Assembly: GCA_024500155.1 (NCBI GenBank)
Contig: CM044879.1
Coordinates: 23,182,572 to 23,246,571, forward strand
Origin: Chenopodium formosanum
Taxonomy: Eukaryota; Streptophyta; Magnoliopsida; Caryophyllales; Amaranthaceae
Length of the DNA: 64,000 nucleotides
Reading direction: 5' to 3'
The notes under the pieces were generated by a model. It saw nothing but the letters and a program-made list of their open reading frames with translations. It was not told the origin of the DNA and did not search any database. Position numbers and translations under genes: made by a program. Positions 46,826-58,449 of this stretch are shown piece after piece; position 1 is the first letter of the stretch; each line of letters opens with the position of its first letter.

Positions 46826-48094
46826 ATGGCAGTTACATTCTACGATTTGAGCTCTGATGCTGGTTTGAAAAAGCTCGATGAGTACCTCCTTAGCAGGAGT
46901 TACATTACAGGGTTAGTCATAATTATTGAATTGCGTAATTTCATAGAAGAATATTGTTGTTTGAGATAATTTTAATCTTTATATCATATTGTTGTTTGAG
47001 GTAATTTTAATCTTTATGATTGTGTTTAATATGCTAGTTACCAAGCCTCCAAGGATGATCTCACCGTATATTCGGCTGTCCCGAAAAAATCTTTGACTTC
47101 ATATGTCAATGTATCTAGGTGGTACAAACACATTGATGCGCTTTTGAGGATCTCGTAAGATTTTCTTGCTTTGATCTTCGATTTCGTGTTTGATTTGATT
47201 GTGTTGGATTAGAATTATTTGATTTTTTATAAGATTGATTGAATATTGTGTTGTTTTTCGATAGTGGCGTGTCCGGTGAGGGATCAGGTGTTACAGTTGA
47301 GGGAAATGCTCCTGCCTCTGATGTCGCTACGCCTCCTGCTGCTGACACTAAGGTGGTAATGACATTCTTTTTATGTTATTGGATTCTTATGGTATTTCTG
47401 TGAAAGTTTCCAATTATGTCTGATTTGATGGTTCCTAATCATATAATTGGAATATGTCAGGCATCAGCTGCTGATGATGAGGATGACGATGATGTTGATC
47501 TCTTCGGTGAAGAGACCGAAGAGGAGAAGGCCGCTGCTGAAGAACGAGCAGCTGCTGCTAAGAAGTCTGCTAAAAAGAAAGAATGTGAGTATCTTGTGTT
47601 GTCTTGAATGGTTGAAGTTGTACATATACTTGTGGATTAATGGCTGTGAATGCTCATACTTTTTTTGGGCGTTTATGTAATATTGTATTTCTGATTTTGA
47701 TGAAACAGCTGGTAAGTCATCAGTCTTGTTGGATGTGAAGCCATGGGATGATGAAACCGACATGGTGAAGCTCGAGGAAGCTGTCAGGAGTGTTCATCAG
47801 GAGGGTTTGCTTTGGGGAGCATGTATGTTTACATTGTGTTTACAACTACTAAGTCTGATTTACACTTTGTTTCGATTTATTTTTCGTTGTGGCTAAACCA
47901 TTTGACTCGGGTTTATTTTTTGCTTTACAGCCAAACTTGTTCCAGTTGGGTATGGTATCAAGAAAATGACCATCATGATGACAATTGTGGATGACTTAGT
48001 CTCCGTTGATGATCTTATCGAGGACCATTTGACAGCCGAGCCAATCAACGAGTATGTTCAGAGTTGTGATATTGTTGCCTTCAACAAGATTTGA
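46826..48094 (+). CDS. Translation elongation factor EF1B, beta/delta-type subunit
   Basis: Guanine-nucleotide exchange subunit of the cytosolic EF1 complex: it reloads eEF1A with GTP during translation. Coding exons 46826-46911, 47038-47154, 47265-47352, 47461-47584, 47709-47822 and 47931-48094 join in frame to 230 aa, the usual plant length, all with GT..AG introns. N-terminal GST-like domain (MAVTFYDLSS..WYKHIDALL); acidic hinge DDEDDDDVDLFGEE followed by a Lys/Ala helix; C-terminal EF1-GNE domain with VKPWDDETDM, LVPVGYGIKK, MTIVDDLVS and the conserved end CDIVAFNKI. Exon 4 could also end at 47355 (GTG|GTAATG), adding one Val. Start is the first ATG after the 5' UTR splice. No defects seen. 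Plants name the two paralogues EF-1-beta and EF-1-delta inconsistently, so I give no symbol. Confidence 0.95.
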
Positions 48095-48616
48095 GAGGGA
48101 TTATGATGTTCTGCATCTCCAATCAAAATTTTATCTATTAATTTTGTTACTGTTTTGTTTGGGATCTAATTAAATTCTCAGAGAAACTAGCTTTTCATCC
48201 ATGTTGAGCTGTTTGCTTCAAGACTTCTAAGAATTAGCATGATACTATATTTTTTTTGCTGCCTATTTTCTCCCCGTAGTTTGAATTTGTTTAAACTGCC
48301 TGCTTGGGTTATTGTTTTGGTGCAAAGTTGCATGCTAATTCGTCCATTTAACACCAATTTGACACGATAGGATGAAAACAAGGTTGAACTTCTATGCCTT
48401 TTCACAAGTTTGAGTAAACTCTTAAAATAAGCAAGTTTCAAACCCAAATGAATATGTTAAATTCAGCAGTGGTACTGTCTAAGCGTGGGTGTTGTTAGTC
48501 TTATTGTCCCAGCATACGATTTAATTCATTAAACACATATCGGCTGTTTGGTTGGAGGGATAAGAATAAGAGGGATAAGGAGGGAGGATAAAGATAGCAA
48601 ATTGATAAGTGGGACA
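48095..48616 (+). other. EF1B 3' UTR and downstream spacer
   Basis: AT-rich; no clear AATAAA at a fixed place. From about 48540 (GGCTGTTTGGTTGGAGGGATAAG) the sequence looks like the left arm of another decayed TIR element, with a poor counterpart near 49430-49475 (AACCAAAAATT). Confidence 0.4.
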
Positions 48617-48625
48617 AAAAAATTA

Positions 48626-49235
48626 GGGTTTTTCTACACAGTAACCCTGTTTTTTTCATTTTTCTATACGTTGTGCCCCAACATATATGACTTTTTACAC
48701 GGTAACCCCAATATAGTTTTTGTTTCCATACGGTAACTTTGCCGTTATCCTGCCGTTAAAAAATTTCGTTAGTGGGGCCCACTCTCCATTTATTAATATT
48801 ATTTTTATCGAATTGGTATTCCGTCAAAGGTTTCGGAGGGCTATTTTGGCCCTTAGAAGTCCAAATTGAGTTCAGATTTGGCAAAAAATAACGTAGATGC
48901 CTCGTTTTGCTTATTAAGAAATGTTTCGATTTTCGTGTTAACATTTAAACACACAAAACAAGACATCTACGTTATTTTTTTGCCAAATCTGAGCTCAATT
49001 TGGAACCCTAAGGGCCAAAAGAGACCCCGAAACCTTTGACAGAATACCAATTCGATAAAAATAATATTAATAAATGGAGAGTGGGTCCCACTAACGGAAT
49101 TTTTTAACGGCAGGATAATGGCAAGGTTACCGTATGGAAACAAAAAGTATATTGGGGTTATCGTGTAGAAAGTCATATATGTTGGGGCACAATGTAGAAA
49201 AGTGAAAAAAACAGAGTTACTATGTAGAAAAACCC
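48626..49235. mobile_element. Mutator-like foldback MITE
   Basis: 610-bp element whose two halves are inverted copies of each other (arms of roughly 270-290 bp, short loop near 48900-48960). Ends GGGTTTTTCTACA / TGTAGAAAAACCC; 9-bp target duplication AAAAAATTA at 48617-48625 and 49236-49244. A 9-bp duplication with long inverted arms points to Mutator/MULE. No coding. The RNA would fold into one long hairpin. Confidence 0.9.
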
Positions 49236-49244
49236 AAAAAATTA

Positions 49245-49490
49245 ATTCTTATCCCATGTTTAGTAAGTATGGAAAACAATTTAAGGATGAGTAATAAAAT
49301 TATCAAAATACCCTTGCTAACTTCTACTATTTCCCCTTATCTTTCAATTTCATTAAGGGTACTTTGTTATTTTTAGCCTATTTCTTATCCATTTTCCTTA
49401 TATATACAACCCCCTTAGTTATAGAAATGGAGGGACGATAAGGGTGTGTTTTTATTTCTATTCTCAACCAAAAATTAATCAAATTTATTA
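49245..49490. other. Spacer between MITEs
   Basis: AT-rich and non-coding; perhaps the right arm of the decayed TIR element noted at 48540. Confidence 0.4.
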
Positions 49491-49712
49491 GGGTTCGTTT
49501 GGCATCGTTGTGGTTTTCTGTTTTTTGGTTTTTTGTTTTTAAAAGTGTATTATATATGTCACATAATGAAACAAAAATTATATAGAATTATTAAAATCAT
49601 AATAATTTTGAAAACTGACAACAGAAAAGTGGAAACACCTTTTTCTTATTTTCTGTTTTTGGTTTTCATAAAAACAGAAAACCAAAAACCAAAAATGATG
49701 TCAAACAAGCCC
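49491..49712. mobile_element. Tourist-like MITE, second copy
   Basis: Ends GGGTTCGTTTGGCATC / GATGTCAAACAAGCCC with the target duplication TTA. 222 bp, same family as 28551-28746; it has a longer subterminal inverted stretch (TTCTGTTTTTGG / CCAAAAACAGAA). Confidence 0.9.
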
Positions 49713-50161
49713 TTAGAATTTTGTTAATATTAATAATCGACATTAGAAAAGTGAAAACACATTTTTTTTAAAAAAAAATTTTTTATACAGTTCATATCAA
49801 ATGATGATTTGACAATTCCATATGAAATGTTGGATTTGGCCCAATCACTTGTTTGGGAAACTAAAAAGTACAGATTTGGATTTCAGCCTAATTCCACCTA
49901 CTTACTAAAGGTCTGTTTTGATTTAGTGAAAACAATTAAATCGATTGGAGCATAACTAAACTAAATAGAGCTGAAATTAATTGTTTATAACAGGTCCTAA
50001 ATAGGTTTATAGTTATGTCCAAGCGGACGGTCATATATTCTCTATCCTTATTAATCTCTCCAAAACCCTAGCCTCCATTGTTGAATTTTGAAGGGGCTTC
50101 CATTGGTTTTAATCGGTGAAAAGCCCTAATCCTTGTTTCCTTAAAGTTTTTTTAGGTATTA
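49713..50161. other. AT-rich spacer, no gene seen
   Basis: No open frame of note and no recognisable repeat. CTCCAAAACCCTAGCCTCC near 50070 looks like a plant 5' UTR, but no coding exon follows. Confidence 0.4.
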
Positions 50162-50444
50162 CTCCCTCCGTTTTTAAATACTTGCTCCATTTCTCCATGC
50201 GCGGAGTTTTAGGAGAAATTGGAGAAAGGTAATAAAATATGGAGGTAGTGGAGTTAGTGGAAGAATAAAAAAATGTAAAAGGCAAAAGTAGTGGAGAGGA
50301 TTGGAGGAGAGAGAATATATGTTGGGTCCACTAGGTGAGAGAAATTAATTAAATATGATAAAGCTTTCCAAATAAGGAAATGGAGCAAGTATTAAAAAAC
50401 GGCTAAAAAAGAAAAGTGGAACAAGTATTTAAAAACGGAGGGAG
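50162..50444. mobile_element. Stowaway-like MITE
   Basis: Terminal inverted repeats CTCCCTCCGTTTTTAAATACTTG / CAAGTATTTAAAAACGGAGGGAG with a TA target duplication: the Stowaway (Tc1/mariner) signature. 283 bp, non-coding. Confidence 0.92.
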
Positions 50445-51320
50445 TATAATAATGCTTCCTCCTTTTGGGAACAACTTTTCTCCCTCGAAAGAAAGGGTTT
50501 GATCTCCTTCGAAAGACGAGGGTTTTGAAAGACAAGGTTTATCTCCTCTTTTCGAAGGAAAAATTTCTTAGTTTTGAATCCATGATATTAGATCTAATGG
50601 ATTTTCGTGAAATTATTTCGTTGGTGAAAAAGTTATCAAGTTTTCGAATACACACAGATGAATCAGATGAAAAACATCCCCACGGCTACAAAGGATCGTT
50701 AGATTGTCTCTCCAACAAGGATGTGTTTTCCAGCGATATAAGAGGGAGATGTTTCATAGTGCAAGATCTACTCAACGATCGTAGTTTTTATGAAGGAAAA
50801 TTTTATTTTATTCAATATCTTATGTATTTGTTAACGTCGAATCTCTATAATAAATGTCGTATGACTTTTAATTAATGAAATATTTTTGCTATTAAAAAAA
50901 AAGTTTTATAGTTTTAAAATTGAAATGACAAGGTAATACAAATCCTTTGAAATTCCATGACTTCAAACCTCAAAAAAATAAAATAAAAAATAAATAAATA
51001 AAACGACTCATCATCATCATAAGGATTAGGGCACTCTAAATTCTTTCTCCGCTATTGAAGGAGTATTTTCGATTACTGTGGTACCATTGATGCAACATTA
51101 AAGGTTTGAAAGGGTACTCTAAATTCTAACTAAATTGATAAATAAATGAAATTGTTAATTACAACATTTTGTTTTGCTAGAAAAATGTCAGCATATATGA
51201 AAAATAAAAGGGATTGAAGAAATTAGGAAACTTAGGATATCTCGCTTTGTTTTATTTTTCAAGACCAAATTGAATTTTTTTCCCAAAGTTTTCCAAAAAT
51301 ATAGTGAATTTTGAAATGAA
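50445..51320. other. Unassigned region with one weak open frame
   Basis: A frame of about 130 codons (50465-50875) has no ATG at its start; the first in-frame ATG is at 50582 (MILDLMDFREIISLVKKL..). I recognise no domain. It could be a decayed F-box-like or unknown gene remnant. The rest is AT-rich and silent. Confidence 0.3.
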
Positions 51321-51628
51321 CTAGGTTAGAACCCGTGCGATGCACGATTTATATTAAACCTGTTTTTAATTTGTACATTTTTAAAAAAAAATCACTATTG
51401 TACATGAATATAAATAAGAATTACCTACATTTGTAATTTTAAAATTTTTTATTTTCATCAAAATTATGATATAGTGATCGACGTTGTCTAATTCATAGTT
51501 CAATGTAGGAGGTCATATATTATTGTGCTATTCAAAATTGTTTAAATTTCCAATGATAAACTGATAGGTTTTAGTTGTAATGTAGAAGATTCTAATATTT
51601 AAGTTTCAAAAATGTAAAATATGATAGC

Positions 51629-51633
<5 letters not shown>
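51321..51633 (-). mobile_element. Reversed Helitron 3' end
   Basis: Minus-strand CGTGCATCGCACGGGTTCTAACCTAG|TT is a textbook Helitron terminus (hairpin GTGCATCGCAC then CTAG before T), close to that of Helitron 1. The 5' end is not identified; the element may run to the (GA)n tract, whose complement begins TCTCTC. Confidence 0.55.

Positions 51634-51680
<47 letters not shown>
51634..51680 (+). repeat. (GA)n microsatellite
   Basis: About 23 GA units, abutting the left end of the truncated copia copy. Confidence 0.97.
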
Positions 51681-51684
<4 letters not shown>

Positions 51685-54116
51685 ATCATTATTGCATTTA
51701 GGCGAGAAATTCCATAATGAAGTACAAAACCAACTTGGGAAAACAATTAAGGCATTGCGATCTGATCTTGGTGGTGAATATTTGACCCCAGAGTTTGATG
51801 AACATCTGATTAATTGTGGAATACTTTCACAATTAACCCCTCCAGGGACACCTCAGTTAAATGGTGTGTCAGAAAGGAGAAATAGGACTTTACTAGATAT
51901 GGTTAGGTCCATGATGATCTTTATTGATCTTCACATATCATTCTAGGGATATGCATTAGGAGCAGCTGCAAATATACTAAATAGAAGCCCATCCAAAGCA
52001 GTTGAGAAGACACCATATGAGTTATGGACTGGAAGAGTTCCAAAAATTGTCTTATCTCAAGATTTGGGGATGTGAAGCCTATGTAAAACGTTTACAAAGC
52101 GACAAACTACACCCAAAATCAGACAAGTGTTTCTTTGTGGGCTATCCCAAAGAAACAAAAGGGTATTACTTCTACAATCGCGAAGATAACAAAGTGTTTG
52201 TTGCTTGCGATGGTGTCTTTCTAGAAAAGGAATTCCTCTCTAGAAAGCCAAGTGGGAGTAAAGTGGTTCTCGAAGAAATTCGAGACGAGCAACAAATGGA
52301 TGTGGATAACACCACGTCAGAGGCGAGGGCGCATGAGACGATTAATCATGCGTCGAAGCAAGCTAATTCCACTAGCGAGACTCCTATCGTCCCACTTGAA
52401 TCTAATTCATGCGAAAATCTTCAAAGAGTTGGAGAGAAAATTTCTACTGTTGCTCCTACCCCACGTAGGTCTGCCAGAATCAGAAACAAACAGTTTGTTG
52501 AGGTTCTGTTAACTGATGATTCTGAAATCTTCCTATTGGAAAATGAGGAACCCACAACCTACAAGTAAGCTTTGGTGAGCCCCAACTCAGAAAAATGGCT
52601 TGAGGCCATGAAATCCGAAATGGAATCGATGTCTGAAAACAAAGTGTGGACCCTAGTAGACTTGCCTAATGGGGTAAAACCCATTGGTTGCAAATGGTTC
52701 TACAAGATTAAAACAGACAAGGATGGAAATGCCTACATCCATAAAGCAAGGCTGGTTGCAAAAGAGTAAAGACAGATTCATTGTATTGACTATGATGAAA
52801 CCTTTTCCTCAGTAGCAATGCTTAAGTCCATTCGGAATCTTCTAGCGATTGCTGCATTTTTCGATTACGAAATTTGGCAGATGGATGTCAAAACTGCCTT
52901 CTTGAATGAGTTCTTGACGGAGGAGGTGTACATGACACAACCTGAGGGTTTTGAAGATCCAGAAAATCCTATAAAGGTATGCAAGCTTGAGAAATCCATT
53001 TATGGATTGAAGCAGGCATTCAGGAGTTGGAATCTTCGTTTTGATGAAGCAATCAAAAGGTTTGATTTTCTCAAAAGTGAAGAGGAACCTTGTGTATACA
53101 AGAAGTCTAGTGGGAGCAGCGTAGTTCTCTTAGTCTTGTATGTGGATGACATACTACTTATGGAAAATGACATACCAATGCTTGAGTCAGTCAAGGAATG
53201 GTTGAAGAGTTGTTTTTCCATGAAAGACTTGGGTGACGCCGAGTACATTTTGGGAATCAAGATCCATAGAGACAGGTCTCGAAGGATGATTGGACTAAGT
53301 CAAGAGACTTATATTGATAAGGTTCTTGACAGGTTTGAGATGACAAACTCCAAGAGAGGCTTTCTCCCCATGTCCCATGGCATTATGCTCAGTAAATCTC
53401 AATGCCCGGTTATGCTAGATGAGATGAGACTTATGGCTATCATTCCTTATGCTTCTGCAGTAGGATCGATTACGTATGCCATGATTTGTACAAGGCCAGA
53501 TGTTGCACATGCTCTAAGCATGTGTAGCAGGTTTCAAGCAAATCCAAGTGAAGCACACTGGACAGCTGCCAAGAACATCCTTAAATACTTGAGAAGAACG
53601 AAAGGAATGTTTCTAGTGTATGGCAAAGATGAGTTGGTTGTCAAAGGTTATACAGATGCGAGTTTCCAAACAGACAGGGATGACTTCAAATCTCAATCTG
53701 GGTACATTTTCTGTCCGAATGGAGGAGCAGTGAGCTGGAAGAGTTCGAAGCAAAATACTGTCGTAGACTCTACGACAGAATCAGAGTATTTGGCTGCTGT
53801 TGAAGCAGCTAAGGAAGCAGTTTGGATAAAGAAGTTCCTAACTGAGCTGGAGATCGTACCAAGTGCTCAAAAGGGAATCGAGTTGTACTGTGACAATAAT
53901 GGCACCATTGCTCAATCAAAGGAGGCTAGGTCACACTTCAAATCCAAACATGTAGAGAGGAAGTATCACCTCATTCGAGAGATCGTTGACACAGGAGATG
54001 TCAAAATGAGCAAAATTCATACGGATGAGAACATTGCTGATCCGCTTACTAAACCCCTTCCATTGCCTAAGCATAAGAAGCATACTAGTGCAACTGGATT
54101 AAAGCGAATGATGTAA
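51681..54116 (+). pseudogene. Copia integrase (part), RT and RNase H
   Basis: Integrase from QNQLGKTIKALRSD (second catalytic D) through VSERRNRTLLDM (E), linker with YFVG-like CFFVGYPKETKGYYFYN, RT with QMDVKTAFLNE and catalytic YVDDILLMEND, RNase H with GYTDASFQTD, TESEYLA and DNNGTI. Defects: TAG at 51944, a frameshift between there and 52002, TAA at 52566 and TAA at 52767. From 52818 to 54116 the frame is open for 432 codons, so RT/RNase H look much fresher than integrase. Confidence 0.9.
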
Positions 54117-54660
54117 TTAGAAGTTATTATTTGTCTTTGAGAAAAATAAGTTACATATGTAATACATTCATTTGCAAAATTATGTTTAATCAGAAATTTG
54201 TCATTTCTCTTATTTAATTGTGGTTTCAATATTAAATAAAATGTCCAAAATAATTATGAATTGATGGGCTCACTAGGTTAATGACCTTTTGAATGAAACC
54301 CCACAGGTGAACTAAATTCATATATTATTTAAGTTCCTAGTTCGGAATCATTAAACTGGACATAAATGATTTCTTAAAATGGACTAGCATGTTAAGATTG
54401 ATTGGATAGCGCAGTTTCATGGGCTATAGGAGCGTAGTGATGCTCGGTCAATCACATGGATATGCATGAATGATGCATGATCGAACCATAGACCTACTTT
54501 GAAGTTCAAGTATAGAGCTTCCGGATATATTAGTAGATTCCTTTGACATGAGTGGAACATTGATCTCATTCAATGGACGTTATAACTGCGGTACATTCAA
54601 ACGTCTTCCCGTAACTGGAGATTATAAAGGGTGTATCCTGGTTATTTCAGAAGTTGAGTG
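51681..54660 (+). mobile_element. Truncated Ty1/copia copy
   Basis: Begins abruptly within the integrase core after the (GA)n tract and ends within the 3' untranslated region (last shared words TGGAGATTATAAAG near 54620). No LTRs, gag or protease. It belongs to the same group as the copia at 10380-16929, as protein blocks and 3' region align, but is not a recent duplicate. Confidence 0.87.
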
Positions 54661-55086
54661 GAAGCTTTGGTTGCCACAAGATTGGATAGAGTCTTTCTAT
54701 TTAATTAATCTAAATGTAGTAAAAAATAACCTAAACGTAGAAATTAAATAATGAAACAAAATAATAAAAAGATTGAAATACCCTTTTTCAAAATGAAAAA
54801 AACTGATTCGCCATTTCACCAGGCTTTTAGTTTTTACATTTTTTATTTTGCAATTATTTTACTCGCAAATCTTTGTCATTTCATTCACCATTTCAGTCAT
54901 CATTTATTTATTTTTTTGCAATTCATTTCATTTCACCATTTCCTTTATAATTCTTCAATCAGAGCCCTAGAAATGATGAAGTCGTTCACTGCTCATAAAC
55001 CATCCGGTCTTAGATTTTTTTTTTCGTTTAATTTTTTTTGTTGAATTGTTGTAATTTTTCATAATAAGTACCCCAGCTATGTTTTA
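54117..55086 (+). other. Copia 3' remnant then AT-rich spacer
   Basis: To about 54660, remnant of the copia 3' region; then AT/T-rich sequence with small open frames (54548-55044) that are Phe/His-rich by composition. No gene recognised. Confidence 0.5.
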
Positions 55087-55247
55087 CGGGGGTACTATTT
55101 ACCCCTGAAAATCTTATCCGGGGGTATTAAAGACCCCGGAAATCTTAGCCGGGGGGTACTGGAGACCCCCGGAAATCTTAGCCAGGAGGCATTGAAGACC
55201 CCCGGAAATCATATACGGGGAGTGCTAAGACCTTTGAAAATCTTAGC
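55087..55247 (+). repeat. Five tandem ~32-bp GC-rich repeats
   Basis: Degenerate copies of CGGGGGTAYTRRAGACCCCGGAAATCTTAGC-type units (written here as CGGGGGTACT.. then ..GAAATCTTAGC). Each unit pairs CCGGGGG with CCCCCGG internally, so the array could form a row of small hairpins. They stand out against AT-rich flanks. Confidence 0.85.
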
Positions 55248-55608
55248 CGTATAAGATGGAAATTTTATTTTGTTTGATTGTTCATCTATTATAGCATATA
55301 ATTTTCACACCTCAAAAAAATGTCGTAGTACTTTTCATTATTATTGTCAATGAATTTGTTAGTATTGAATATTAAATAGCATTCAAGATTGAATACGTTA
55401 GAATATGGTTGTAAATTAAACCATAGGAATGATTATATAGGTAGGAGTGTACATGATTTAATTTTAATCATTTAAAAAAATGTAAAGGATTAAGGGGCTG
55501 TTTGGTTCGCATGAGGGAATCGGAATGGAATGAACAAAGGGAAAAGAGAAGAATGGAATAAAATACCCTATTTTTGCTTTGTTGTTTATTTTTAAAACAA
55601 AGGGAATA

Positions 55609-55690
55609 ATTCCCCCGCCACACCACCACACCACCACCACTACAACCACCGCACATTTCATCAATTTGTCATCTTTCTCAGCCACCAAAC
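55609..55690 (+). repeat. 82-bp duplication, left copy
   Basis: Matches 58330-58411 with one difference visible by eye (G/A in CCCCCRCC). The two copies flank the truncated LTR at 55691-58329. Far longer than any target duplication of an LTR element. Confidence 0.92.
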
Positions 55691-58329
55691 TGTAACACCC
55701 CAATAATTCTCTCTTAAAAACCTGTAAGAAACCTGTAAATAACCTGAACAAATTCAAGAGAATTACTGGTGTGCTACCGCCACGTGTTCAAACGTTAAGG
55801 CTATCTCAGAAATTAGCAGCGGAAAACCAAAACAGTTTTAAATAAACCTCAAAGCAAAGTATTTAAATCAAAATAAGTATTACAAGTTGGAACCATTAAG
55901 ACCCTTATTCAAAACCCAAAAGAAATAATAAGTGATTAAATTCAGTGTTTAAACAAACTTAAACCAAGAGAAATAGTGTCAAATAAAATCGAGTTAAAAT
56001 AAAATCAAACTTGCAAGGAAAACGAAATGTAAGCAACCAACTCTCTACTCAAGATCCCACAACCCTGATGAATGCTGCATGTGAGAGAACCTGCGGTTAT
56101 TCTGCTCCCCAATATTACAAGTGTAAAAATTGGATCGTCACAGGGTCATTGAAAGGCGAAGGTCATGACCAAAGAAGGACACACACACAAAAGCACGCAA
56201 TCAGCAAAGCTGAGTACATACAAGCTGCAAAGTAAAATAAGGAAACCCCTAACATGCTACTAATAATCAATCATACGCATCATTAATAACAAACTCGACA
56301 CACGACTCGACTATCCAATTTATTAAGACTTCACTAGTTAATAGTAGCTAACTCATTTCAATTTATTCATTGGATTTAGCAATAGACAAGGTTGTCCAAC
56401 CCATGTCCCATTTGGAACATCAATAAAGAAAAACCCCATGCCTCCTTTCGGAAACATCAATAAACATCCAACAACCACGGGCGCGACTCCGTGACCGTAG
56501 TTAGTATGAGATCTCACCTAACTCCTAGTTTTGAAAAATATTTGAAATAAGAGACTCGTAGATCAGACGGCCTCGAGAAAAGTACACGGCTAATACCCCA
56601 TATACCCCAACCCCTGATTGTCATTACTCCAGAAGTGCACCAATCCAGAGTTTTATTGCTCATCCATCTTGCACTTTACGTGATTTACAGATTTAGACTT
56701 GGTGATGACTCATATGCATAACAATTCAATCAATCCAATATCAATTCAATCAAGTAAAACAACTTTTCAATTTCAATTCTTGATTTATTAGTGGCAAGCA
56801 ACATTTATTATTTATTCCTTTACTACCTCGTTGTATAAACACCTTGAGTGCATAAGGCACCTCAAACTCTTAACCTTGTCTTATAAGACATGAACTATTC
56901 CTTTACTCATCCTATTTTATTAAATCATGAATGAGTAATGATTAAATCATTTCACCAATCACATACCTTTGCCTCTAAGCGCACCTTGCATAATTAGTAC
57001 ATAACCAATAATTGCAATAAGGAATAGTGCACATCAAATGAAATTCACAATGTATAACCAAACAATTTAACCCAGTCATCCCTAGACATGATACTAAGTT
57101 CTCGATCCATCCTTAAACATGCACCTAAAAGCAAGGTTTTGTAACTTGTATGTACCTTGAGTAAACAATTCGATTGGCCACTTTAGAGACTAAAAATCAC
57201 CTTCTACAAAGTCCTCTCCTAAACCAAATAATAAGGAATAAATCAATACCAAAGCAATTAAAATTACAGCAATACTAAAGCATTTAAAAACCTCTCAACC
57301 CATTAAAATAAAGCCCTTAAATTAATCCCATTAGCCAAAGCTAGTAGTACAACATCCCAACTACAAGTTTATGTGTTAAAATCATGAAAATATAGTGTTT
57401 TATACCAAATTACAGCAACTTTAAAGTGGTTAAATAAATCTGAAAATTTGGTTTAAGCATATAAAATAATCCCATAAGCATAATTATTTGAAATAGTCAT
57501 TATATAGCAATTTAGAGTGTTAAAAACCCAAAAATACACCAATTCAATGCAATTAGAGGCTTCAAAATAGAAGATACAAAATCTGAAAATTTATTAATAA
57601 TCAAAATAATTGAACTTAAACATAATTTACACGTAATATAATTAGATAACTTAATTAGTACGTTTTAAACTCTAAAACCATGAAAAATCAACATTTAAAC
57701 CCTTAATTTTTAATTAAACCAAATCTGAAATTTTATTCAACAAATTTAACATAATAAAACTCATAAATTTATAAGCTTTTGTAATTTACACATAATATCA
57801 AAGCCTAATAATAATAATTTCATAATTGAAAACCAATAAAAATTAAAGCTTTAAATAAAAATAACAAGAATAAGAGAAGGAGAAATAAGGGGAAGGAGAA
57901 AGGGAGGGAGCGAACTGGTGGCAGCAGGGCAGCACGGCGGCAGAGCGGTGGTGGTCCGGCGGCAGGGACGGTGGCTGCTGGGCGGCAACAACTGTAGCAA
58001 CAGGTTTTTTTTTTTTCTTTTTCTTCTTCTCTTCGTGAAACAGTAGGAGGAGAGTGAAAGCTTCTTCTCTTTTCTTTTTTTTTTTACGTGAGAGAGAGAA
58101 GGGTTTGAGGGTTTTGGGGGTTTTTTTATTTGGGCTTTAGTTTCCTAATTAGATTAGGAGTAGTATTCCTAATTAGATTAGAATTAATTGTAAATTAATA
58201 AAAATACACTAGTTTATTTTAAATCCTTTCATAAAAATAATTTATAAATAATTTATTTAATGAAATTACCATAAATATAATTGTAAGAATAATATATAAA
58301 TAAATTATAATTAAATTAAAATGTGGGGG
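55691..58329 (-). mobile_element. Truncated Tekay-like solo LTR
   Basis: Starts TGTAACACCCC right after the left 82-bp repeat and shares the organisation of the 2.75-kb LTRs (ACAGCGGAA.., lowercase tRNA-like spacing, Asn/Lys-rich AT interior, CT-rich leader complement near 58020-58090). The expected terminus GGGGTATTACA is missing: the sequence stops at AAAATGTGGGGG, where the right 82-bp repeat begins. A different subfamily from 30559-33310. Confidence 0.7.
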
Positions 58330-58411
58330 ATTCCCCCACCACACCACCACACCACCACCACTACAACCACCGCACATTTCATCAATTTGTCATCTTTCTC
58401 AGCCACCAAAC
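58330..58411 (+). repeat. 82-bp duplication, right copy
   Basis: Second copy of 55609-55690; continues into unique sequence of the TIR element (CCCTCATCGGCCC). Confidence 0.92.
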
Positions 58412-58449
58412 CCCTCATCGGCCCTCCCCCGCCCCTCTTCGGCTATCCC

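Noticed and set aside
48540..49475. A larger TIR element enclosing the Mutator foldback
   Set aside because: Left TTTGGTTGGAGGGATAAG and right AACCAAAAATT match only over a few bases and I cannot find a consistent target duplication; kept as a remark only.
54548..55044. Phe/His-rich frames after the copia remnant
   Set aside because: T-rich sequence without domain, and no supporting splice or start signals.
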